The notes beneath the pieces were generated by a model. It saw nothing but the letters and a program-made list of their open reading frames with translations, was not told where the DNA came from and made no database searches. From positions 1 through 5,864 of the forward strand of contig JBBDRX010000069.1 in assembly GCA_040905245.1 (NCBI GenBank): a stretch of DNA of 5,864 bases, read 5' to 3'. Each line of letters starts with the position of its first letter. Position 1 is the stretch's first letter. This document shows positions 1 through 5,864 of this stretch, piece after piece. Source of the DNA: JBBDRX01 sp040905245 (GTDB lineage: Bacteria; Bacteroidota; Rhodothermia; Balneolales; Balneolaceae). A program made the position numbers and the translations under genes.

Positions 1-2285
1 ACCCGCGGCTGTTCTTTACGAGTGAGGAGCTGGCCGATCGCAAGGAGCGTCTGGCGGACAACCCGACAGCCCAACGGATTCTGGAGAATGCGATTGAAGA
101 GTCACGGGCCTTTTTGGCGAATGCAGACGTTGATCAATACAATGAAGCCTCCGGGGAGCCGTATGAGAGCCTAACAACGGAGGCCTGGACAGGGGGCCCC
201 TGGTCTGGCGCCTCGGCCCGGGTGCAGGAGTGGCGAAATCCGATGTACGGACTGGTGGATATTATCGAACAGGGCTCTTTTCTGTATGCATTCACCGGAG
301 ACCTGGAAGCGGGCGAAACGGCAAGCGAGGCGTTGCTGAAGCTCTCAGCGTTTGATCAGTGGAACTCCAACTGGATGATTGCGAACCGAAAGCATGTCTA
401 TTTATACATGGGCCGGATCAGCAGTATTGTTTCCTACGGATACGACATGCTCTATGATTTGATGAATGAAGGCCAGCAGGCTCTGGTTCGGGACGCGTTA
501 ATGGAGAAGATGGTTAAACCATTCTACCGGGATATGGTAGAGATGAACCGGATGCCGTCCCACAATACCAACCACATTGCGTTGTTGGCCCGGGGCGCAG
601 GCCATGCGGCAACGGTACTTTATGGTGACGATCCGGAAAACCCGGACATGGAACCGTACCTGTCGGGGATCCTGGCCAAATTTCGTTCCTATCTGGAGTT
701 CAATTACGGTCCCGATGGGGGCGCGGGAGAACCCTTTATCTATCAAAGTGCGGCCACGGCCTATACGGGGCTGCTAATGGAAGCGTTAAGCCGGAATTTC
801 GGTGTGGACTGGACAGAAACGACTCACGCCAAATCCTACTATCTCTATCCGTTGTATGCAATGGCTCACAATGGCCGGTACGCGGATTTTGGAGATGGAC
901 GGTGGGTGTACGACCGATTCACGAACCTGGGAGCCCAGTGGTTTGCCAGCCGTCTGGGAGATCCTTTTCTGCTGCAGCGGGTGATTCCCTATTGGGAATC
1001 GGGCGAAGGCGGGTACCTGGCCTATCTGTGGTACCGGGACGATGTGGAGGGACAGTCGAGAGAGACTCTCCCAACCTCTCATTTTATCGAAAAGAACGGC
1101 GTTATGGTGATGCGTTCGGGATGGGATGAGGAGTCTACCATTATCTCATACAGAGCCGGCCCGCACGCGAACCACTTTCATTACGATCAGGGAACCATCC
1201 GGATGATTACCAATGGAGAAGATCTTCTCTATGATCCGCTCTATGGAGGAAACTACTATGAAAACCTGCAGTTTCCGGTCTACAACATTCAGGCGATCTC
1301 CAAGAATGTCATGTTGATCGACCATGATCCGGAGAGTCAGAAGCCGGCCGACTACGACAACGGGGTGGCGGCTTTGAATGACTGGCCGAGGGTCGATCAC
1401 ACGTTTACCGGCGAGATTGCCGATGCGTTGAGCAGCGACCTGGCCCCGGTCTATAAGGAGAAACTATCTGAATACACACGGACACTGCTTTATACCAAAC
1501 GAGGCCCGCTCTTCCTGTTCGACCGGGTGGAGAGTGTATCCAATGAAGGACACATCTATAACTGGCTGTTCCATGCTCTGGATGTGGGTGGCGAGTCGAG
1601 TATTGCTTATGAAGACCATCGTGTAACGATCGACCGACCGGGAGCCCGGCTAACCATGGATGTGGTAACGCCACTGGCAAGCGGTGAGATTCACCAGAGT
1701 GATTTTGACGAACACTTTGTGAAACTTAATTCCGAAGAGAACCTGACCGAAGCCAACTTCCTGGCGGTTCTGTATCCGGAGGCCCGGCCATCGAATGGCC
1801 GGCACGGGTCCCGTCCGGTGACTGAGCGGGTCGAGACTGATAGCTGGCTGGGCGCAAAGGTAACTCTGAATGGAGAATCCGATTACGGCATGTTTCGCAC
1901 ATCTGGCCAGGGGATGGAAGCCCGTAGATCTACTGGCAGGTCATTGGACGTTTCTACCGTAGAAGGTTTCACCACAGACGCGAGCAGATTTACTGCCTCC
2001 TTCGACAGCTCGGACAATCTGGTTCGCTACTATGTGGAAGGCAGTTCGTTTGACGGCTACGGCCAGTCGCTGAGCAGTAATGTGCCGGTCACGGTTGCTG
2101 TGTTGCACCATGCAGATGGTGTGGATATCGAAGTGGACGCTACCGGTTCAACCCGTCTTACGCTTTCACTGGATTATCGGCCGCCACGAGTGAGTCTGGA
2201 TGGTTCATCGATCCGGTATAGTTACGATAATAACCGTGTGATCCTGCAGGTCCCGTCCGGGCGCCACAATATTGAGATACGATAG
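1..2285 (+). CDS. Heparinase II/III-family polysaccharide lyase (5' partial)
   Basis: The reading frame is open from the first full codon at position 3 to TAG at 2283-2285, giving 760 visible residues; the true start lies left of the window. The TTG at 114 is not the start, because the upstream codons read PRLFFTSEELADRKERL, which resembles the N-terminal 'HPRLFFT' segment of heparinase-type lyases (DUF4962-like). Visible residues about 40-330 are helical and Trp/Tyr-rich, as in an alpha/alpha-toroid. They include SHNTNH at residues 186-191 and EPFIYQ with Tyr247, candidates for the catalytic His/Asn and Tyr. Residues about 350-560 look like the heparinase II/III beta-sandwich, with HANHFHYDQG at 388-397 and DPLYGGNYY from Asp411. 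About 600-760 is a further beta-rich domain. Family members cleave uronic-acid-containing glycans by beta-elimination, usually in the periplasm or outside the cell. The visible part has no cysteine. The expected signal peptide is out of view. The substrate is unknown. The transglutaminase-like gene follows after 41 bases, probably in the same operon. Confidence 0.85.
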   Translation, partial: PRLFFTSEELADRKERLADNPTAQRILENAIEESRAFLANADVDQYNEASGEPYESLTTEAWTGGPWSGASARVQEWRNPMYGLVDIIEQGSFLYAFTGDLEAGETASEALLKLSAFDQWNSNWMIANRKHVYLYMGRISSIVSYGYDMLYDLMNEGQQALVRDALMEKMVKPFYRDMVEMNRMPSHNTNHIALLARGAGHAATVLYGDDPENPDMEPYLSGILAKFRSYLEFNYGPDGGAGEPFIYQSAATAYTGLLMEALSRNFGVDWTETTHAKSYYLYPLYAMAHNGRYADFGDGRWVYDRFTNLGAQWFASRLGDPFLLQRVIPYWESGEGGYLAYLWYRDDVEGQSRETLPTSHFIEKNGVMVMRSGWDEESTIISYRAGPHANHFHYDQGTIRMITNGEDLLYDPLYGGNYYENLQFPVYNIQAISKNVMLIDHDPESQKPADYDNGVAALNDWPRVDHTFTGEIADALSSDLAPVYKEKLSEYTRTLLYTKRGPLFLFDRVESVSNEGHIYNWLFHALDVGGESSIAYEDHRVTIDRPGARLTMDVVTPLASGEIHQSDFDEHFVKLNSEENLTEANFLAVLYPEARPSNGRHGSRPVTERVETDSWLGAKVTLNGESDYGMFRTSGQGMEARRSTGRSLDVSTVEGFTTDASRFTASFDSSDNLVRYYVEGSSFDGYGQSLSSNVPVTVAVLHHADGVDIEVDATGSTRLTLSLDYRPPRVSLDGSSIRYSYDNNRVILQVPSGRHNIEIR

Positions 2286-2315
2286 ATGTGGGAATCCATC
2301 ATGAAATAATGAATC

Positions 2316-2320
2316 AGGAG
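2316..2320 (+). promoter_or_regulatory. Ribosome binding site that decides the start of the transglutaminase-like gene
   Basis: AGGAG lies 6 bases before ATG 2327, an ideal Shine-Dalgarno position. In-frame alternatives at GTG 2288 and ATG 2309 have no comparable site. They would also place about a dozen polar residues (GIHHEIMNQEYD) before the signal peptide. This supports 2327 as the start. Confidence 0.75.
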
Positions 2321-2326
2321 TATGAT

Positions 2327-4558
2327 ATGATACCGAAACGATTGAATACAGTTCTTCTTTTACTATTACTGACAGGGGGGCCTCTGTATGGAACTGCCTT
2401 GTCTGATACAAATACCAATACAGCAACGGATACAGAGACTGCTGCGGACCGTGAGACGACAACCACTGAATGGACAGCAGCCGAACTGGAGAAGGATGCC
2501 AGGCTCGTCAATCTACGTTTTGACGAGGAGGGATCAATTCGGCTGGACGATAATGTACTGATTGAGGATGATGGCCCGGCTGTTGGAATGCCGGAAGGGC
2601 ATAAGTCCTACCGAACCGGACCGGTTGCGTGGGTGGAAGATTTGAAGAAGGGGGTTGTGCTAAAGAAGGTCCTGGTTGTGGACAATCCGGCCGCGGCCTC
2701 TGGCAGAGTGGTTTTCAAGGGCCTGGAGGTGGAAGGAAACAGAGACCCGCTTCATTTTTCATTGAACGGGGTCGAGTTTGTCCGGCCTGCCACACGACTG
2801 GCCTATCCGAAAGCACTGCAGTTCATCGATCGGGGGTGGTCGCGCTGGTTTTACGTGGATTTGCCGGTTGCAGCTCTTCAGCAGGGTGAGAACGAGTTGT
2901 TGATGTGGGCCGAGAGCGACTCGACCTCCTGGCGGGTGTTGATTGCCCATGAAAAGGAGTTTCGGCGGGGATCCTTGACCCGAACCGAACATCCCAACCG
3001 GTCCATGAAGAGCAGTGATGGCGGCCAAAGCTGGAGCGACACCCGGTTGGGAGCACTGGACGAAATCGACGGGGAGTATTCGGTGCGGATCAACCTGGAT
3101 CAGTACCGGACGTCGGGGGAGTATATCTCGCCATTGATCGATCTTGTAGACGGAGACAACCCGTTGAAGCGACGTGTGGGAGATGTTTCATTTCGGATGG
3201 ATCCCCGGACGGAGCAGCCGGAAGGAACCGGGGTTGAACTGCTTGTCCGTTATGGACAGACTCCGTTTATCGGAGACGATAGCTGGAGCGGCTGGATGCC
3301 GCTGGATCGTGATCGGATGGTTGATGTGGATGAGAACCGGTATGTCCAGTGGAAGGCGAAGCTGCGTACGGAAAACCCTCAGGTCACGCCCCGGATTTAC
3401 GGGCTTCAACTGGAACACTCCTGGACAGGGAACCGGCCTCATGAAGATGAAGTACTCTTTGTAAATATGGTTCAGAACGGTGAGGTGGTGCGGTCTTCCT
3501 ATCCATTTACCTATGAGGATTTTTCACATCCCGGGTTGCAAAAATTTCGGGAAGATCATCGCCTGGACCAGATTATCGGGCTCCCGTCTTCGGAGTTTGA
3601 GCTGATGATGCGCCTGATGAACTGGGCGTATCGCATGCCATTGAGCCATGAAGCCTATTCCTGGGATTTTAACGAGATGACCGTGATCGAGCGTCTTGAC
3701 GACGGTACGCCACTGCTTGGAGGGCCAGACTTCGGTGGCCGGCGGATGGTGGGTATGTGTTTGTATCCCAATCAGATTCTTATGGGTGCCATGCTCGCTT
3801 ATGGATTTCAGGCGCGTCACGTCAATCTGCACAGTGAGGGGATGAGCGGCCATGAAGCGCTCGAAGTGTGGTCCAATGAGTTCAACAAATGGGTCTATAT
3901 GGATGCGACCCGGGACTACTACTATTTCGATCCGGAGACGGGTGAGCCACTGAACCTGCTGGAAATTCACAATCTGCTGGCAGAGCAGATGCCGCGGACA
4001 GAGACATGGAAAAATCCCTATGTGACCGATATCGGTGAGGAGGTGGTTTCCGGTATTGAGGTCGGTATGAGAGAAGGAAACAACAAGTACTCGATCAAAG
4101 AGCAGGGCCGCTATTTGATGAAGACGATGGGCCATTTTCGAATCATTCCCAGAAATGATTTCCTGTCCAATCCGCGGCCGGTTCCCGTACGCACGGGAGC
4201 GACCATGTGGGGCTGGTCCGGTTTTCTGAACTGGTATGATGATGTATTCCCGAAACGGTACGAGTACCAGACCTACACAAATCGGGCGATGGATTTCTAC
4301 GAGCCCCTGAACCAGTCGAAGTTGTATCTGAATGAGACGGGTGAAGCCGGTGTCCTTGCGGTCGAGGTGGATACATTTACCCCGGGTGGGTTCGATACGT
4401 TTCTGGTTCGGGTCAACGGGGAGGAGTGGCGGGAGGTGAACAGGCCTGTCTGGGACTGGCCTCTCTATACCGGGTTGAACCGGTTGGAGGTTCGGACGCG
4501 CAACAGCCAGGGAGTCCTTGGCCCGGTCAGTGAAGCGGAAGTGAGGTATCATCCGTGA
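2327..4558 (+). CDS. Exported multidomain protein with transglutaminase-like (Cys-His-Asp) core
   Basis: The protein has 743 residues, starting at ATG 2327 behind AGGAG. Residues 1-26 form a signal peptide: MIPKR, then six leucines, then a cleavable stretch ending GTALS. There is no lipobox cysteine. Residues 27-48 are a Thr/Asp/Asn-rich linker. About 50-225 is beta-rich and resembles a jelly-roll module (VRPATRLAYPKALQF, YVDLP, GENELLMWAES). An Asp-box, SSDGGQSW, sits at 229-236. About 265-366 is a second beta-sandwich ending in YVQWKAKL and TPRIYGLQLEH. A helical stretch leads into the papain-like core: Cys478 in GMCLYPNQ, then YGFQARHVNL, His509 in SGHEALEVW and Asp526 in WVYMDATRDYY. This is the order and spacing of a transglutaminase-like triad. 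Residues about 675-743 form an Ig/Fn3-like end (GLNRLEVRTRNSQGVLGP). Cys478 is the only cysteine. Families with this fold include cross-linking enzymes, proteases and peptide N-glycanases, so the reaction is open. It probably shares a transcript with the lyase. Confidence 0.85.
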   Translation: MIPKRLNTVLLLLLLTGGPLYGTALSDTNTNTATDTETAADRETTTTEWTAAELEKDARLVNLRFDEEGSIRLDDNVLIEDDGPAVGMPEGHKSYRTGPVAWVEDLKKGVVLKKVLVVDNPAAASGRVVFKGLEVEGNRDPLHFSLNGVEFVRPATRLAYPKALQFIDRGWSRWFYVDLPVAALQQGENELLMWAESDSTSWRVLIAHEKEFRRGSLTRTEHPNRSMKSSDGGQSWSDTRLGALDEIDGEYSVRINLDQYRTSGEYISPLIDLVDGDNPLKRRVGDVSFRMDPRTEQPEGTGVELLVRYGQTPFIGDDSWSGWMPLDRDRMVDVDENRYVQWKAKLRTENPQVTPRIYGLQLEHSWTGNRPHEDEVLFVNMVQNGEVVRSSYPFTYEDFSHPGLQKFREDHRLDQIIGLPSSEFELMMRLMNWAYRMPLSHEAYSWDFNEMTVIERLDDGTPLLGGPDFGGRRMVGMCLYPNQILMGAMLAYGFQARHVNLHSEGMSGHEALEVWSNEFNKWVYMDATRDYYYFDPETGEPLNLLEIHNLLAEQMPRTETWKNPYVTDIGEEVVSGIEVGMREGNNKYSIKEQGRYLMKTMGHFRIIPRNDFLSNPRPVPVRTGATMWGWSGFLNWYDDVFPKRYEYQTYTNRAMDFYEPLNQSKLYLNETGEAGVLAVEVDTFTPGGFDTFLVRVNGEEWREVNRPVWDWPLYTGLNRLEVRTRNSQGVLGPVSEAEVRYHP

Positions 4559-4603
4559 AAGTGACTTATGCAGAATTCGGCGGGGCCATTCACTGGCCAT
4601 GGT

Positions 4604-4649
4604 CACCTGCTGGGAGTGCTTCCGATTGATTGGCCTCGGCAGCAGGGTG
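4604..4649. terminator. Weak imperfect hairpin between convergent genes; possible terminator
   Basis: CACCTGCT at 4604-4611 can pair with AGCAGGGTG at 4641-4649, with one bulged base. A nested CCGA (4622-4625) can pair with TCGG (4636-4639). The hairpin lies between the two convergent stop codons, where a two-way terminator would be expected. However, the loop is large and no proper T-run follows on either strand; only GTTTTAT at 4661-4667 is seen on the plus strand. The 111-base spacer (4559-4669) shows no gene. Confidence 0.25.
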
Positions 4650-4669
4650 GATTGTACCGCGTTTTATAG

Positions 4670-5767
4670 CTAATCGGGAAGCAGGCGGCCAACTGCCAGT
4701 TCTTCCGGTATCGGTTCTCCTCTGGTAATATGTTGAGCCAGCAGCTGTCCTGTGTACTCGGAGAAAAGCAACCCCTTTGAGTTCATACCGGTGTAGATAA
4801 ACAGGCGTTCCCGGTCCGGATGCTCTCCGATGACGGGCAGCCTGTTTGGAGTGGTGACTCGAACACCGCAAAACTGTGCCGCTCGGTTCAGTGTTCCCGC
4901 TCTGTGTGGAAACGTCTGTTTCAGATAGGAGGTCACGCGTTCAAATGCCTCATCGGTAGTATCCAGGTTGTCAAAATGGTGTTCGTAGGTGGAGCCGGCG
5001 AGCAACTGCTTCTGTCCGATCCGAAGGCTGTATCCCTTTGCGGAAACAGCACAGTTCCACGGCAGGACCTGTGGTGAGTCATACAAGACCATCTGTCCTT
5101 TTACCGGGTGGATGTTCAGTGTTTCCCAGCCTAAAAACCGGACCGAGTTGACTCCGGCGGCGACCACTACCCGATCGGAAGTACAGAGCGATTCATTATC
5201 CGTTCGGATGGCGAAAGAGGCTTGGGGCGAAGTTTGTGTCTCATATATCGCGTGGCCCCTAAGCAGGCAGGCTCCTCTCTCCTTAAGCCAGTTTCGGTAG
5301 GTGGAAAGATATCGGTCCACATAGACGGTATAGCCTGCCTGAATCTGTAATCCGCCGTGGCTTGGGGCGATGTACGGATAGTCACGTGCTATCTGATCAG
5401 CGTCAATCCACTGGAGCCACCCGTCCGGCCAGTCATGGACTTGAAGAGTCTTTGCAAAGTTTTCGGCCAGTTTCTCCGTCAACGCAGGGCGCAATACCCC
5501 CGAGTCCATATAGAGAGGAGGGCCGTTGTTCAGGTTGGAGAGCGTTTCAATATGACTTCGCAGTTTCTTGTAGCACGTTTGGCCTCGCCAGCCGGGAGTC
5601 GCCCGTTTTCCCGTGGCAGGATTGACCAGTCCGCCGGGGAAATCGGTACCCAATGGACTTGACTGCGGGTCGATTAGCAGGATTCGATTCCTCTCCTTTA
5701 GCAAATAATTGGCAGCCGACAGGCCTGCAAGTCCGGCTCCGAAAATAACAACATCGTAGTGAATCAT
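4670..5767 (-). CDS. FAD-dependent oxidoreductase, DAO (glycine/D-amino acid oxidase) family
   Basis: This is a complete 365-residue protein, from ATG (complement of 5765-5767) to TAG (complement of 4670-4672). The N-terminus is a Rossmann FAD-binding motif: DVVIFGAGLAGLSAA with Gly10, Gly12 and Gly15, ending with Asp33 in ILLIDP for the ribose. GGLVNPATGKR follows at about 45-55, in the position where DAO proteins contact the flavin. The C-terminus carries the second family signature, GVRVTTPNRLPVIGEHP (about 301-317) and YTGMNSKGLLFSEYTGQLL (about 325-343). Length is normal for the family. There is no signal peptide or membrane segment, so it is probably cytosolic. Family members oxidise amino or imino substrates (glycine, sarcosine, D-amino acids), and the FAD domain of MnmC, which acts on tRNA wobble uridine, is related. 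The substrate cannot be assigned. No strong Shine-Dalgarno precedes the ATG. It converges on the lyase/transglutaminase pair and is probably unrelated to them. Confidence 0.88.
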   Translation of the reverse strand: MIHYDVVIFGAGLAGLSAANYLLKERNRILLIDPQSSPLGTDFPGGLVNPATGKRATPGWRGQTCYKKLRSHIETLSNLNNGPPLYMDSGVLRPALTEKLAENFAKTLQVHDWPDGWLQWIDADQIARDYPYIAPSHGGLQIQAGYTVYVDRYLSTYRNWLKERGACLLRGHAIYETQTSPQASFAIRTDNESLCTSDRVVVAAGVNSVRFLGWETLNIHPVKGQMVLYDSPQVLPWNCAVSAKGYSLRIGQKQLLAGSTYEHHFDNLDTTDEAFERVTSYLKQTFPHRAGTLNRAAQFCGVRVTTPNRLPVIGEHPDRERLFIYTGMNSKGLLFSEYTGQLLAQHITRGEPIPEELAVGRLLPD

Positions 5768-5829
5768 GACGTTGGAATATAACCATATTGCTGGTATTGC
5801 GAGAACCGGTAGGGGGATGTTTTTTTAGT
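5768..5829. other. Short divergent intergenic spacer
   Basis: These 62 bases are more AT-rich than their surroundings and must hold the 5' signals of the leftward oxidoreductase. On the minus strand, TATATT (complement of 5776-5781) resembles a -10 box, but no -35 box stands at the right distance. On the plus strand, TATGAT (5829-5834) resembles a -10 box, again without a partner, and it overlaps the possible start codon at 5830. A G5 run (5812-5816) and a T7 run (5820-5826) sit together. No promoter is firmly supported. Confidence 0.3.
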
Positions 5830-5864
5830 ATGATAAATCGAATTGCCGAATCCGGATCAGGTGA
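5830..5864 (+). CDS. Possible start of a rightward gene, cut by the window edge
   Basis: ATG at 5830 opens a frame that stays open to the last base and reads MINRIAESGSG. A purine-rich AGGGGG (5811-5816) lies 13 bases upstream, too far for an ideal Shine-Dalgarno. Alternatively AGGTGA at the very end (5859-5864) could be the ribosome binding site of a gene starting just outside the window. Eleven residues are too few to recognise a family, so this is only a candidate. Confidence 0.25.
   Translation, partial: MINRIAESGSG

Noticed and set aside
2286..2309. A seven-codon frame (ATG TGG ... AAA TAA) between the two rightward genes, as a leader peptide
   Set aside because: It has no ribosome binding site of its own, no regulatory codon run and no attenuator hairpin nearby, so it is probably chance.
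2288..2326. Longer N-terminus for the transglutaminase-like gene from GTG 2288 or ATG 2309
   Set aside because: Neither start has a good ribosome binding site, and both place polar residues before the signal peptide. ATG 2327 has AGGAG at 6 bases and gives a normal signal peptide.
3524..4606. A 360-codon open frame on the minus strand
   Set aside because: It lies almost wholly antisense to the transglutaminase-like core and C-terminus, which carry clear motifs on the plus strand. Its translation is rich in His, Pro and Arg with no recognisable domain, as expected from an antisense shadow.
4590..4871. A 93-codon minus-strand frame overlapping the end of the oxidoreductase
   Set aside because: It is an out-of-frame shadow of the oxidoreductase C-terminus, whose family motif lies in the other frame. 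Its Arg/His/Ser-rich translation has no domain, so it is not evidence of a frameshift.
5547..5786. A 79-codon minus-strand frame covering the start of the oxidoreductase
   Set aside because: The FAD-binding motif lies in the frame starting at 5767. This frame is an overlapping shadow without recognisable features.

Overview
The window looks like bacterial chromosome. It is densely coding and slightly GC-rich by eye, with no sign of phage, insertion sequence or CRISPR. It holds three real genes, plus a possible gene start at the right edge. Two genes point right and appear to form one transcription unit: a heparinase II/III-type polysaccharide lyase, cut off on its left by the window edge, and an exported transglutaminase-like protein of about 743 residues. 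The third gene points left and meets them tail to tail. It encodes a cytosolic FAD-dependent oxidoreductase of the DAO (glycine/D-amino acid oxidase) family.

The organism is not certain. The lyase gene and its exported partner, and the sequence GGLVNPATGKR in the oxidoreductase, which resembles a motif I associate with Bacteroidota-type DAO proteins, suggest the Bacteroidota/Balneolota/Rhodothermota group or another glycan-degrading Gram-negative. There is no rRNA or other taxonomic marker.

Layout: 1-2285, lyase (5' partial). 2286-2326, a 41-base gap with a good AGGAG ribosome binding site. 2327-4558, transglutaminase-like protein with signal peptide, Thr/Asp-rich linker, beta-rich N-terminal domains with an Asp-box, a Cys-His-Asp core and a C-terminal Ig-like domain. 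4559-4669, convergent spacer with a weak imperfect hairpin. 4670-5767, DAO oxidoreductase on the minus strand. 5768-5829, short divergent spacer. 5830-5864, a possible start of a rightward gene.

Working together: the lyase would cleave a uronic-acid-containing polysaccharide by beta-elimination. The co-encoded exported protein has carbohydrate-locus-like beta-sandwich modules around a papain-fold core, whose only cysteine is the predicted nucleophile. The pair is the most interesting part of the window: it may be a two-protein module acting on an extracellular glycan or glycoprotein. The substrate and the reaction of the second protein cannot be read from sequence. The oxidoreductase probably has no part in this.
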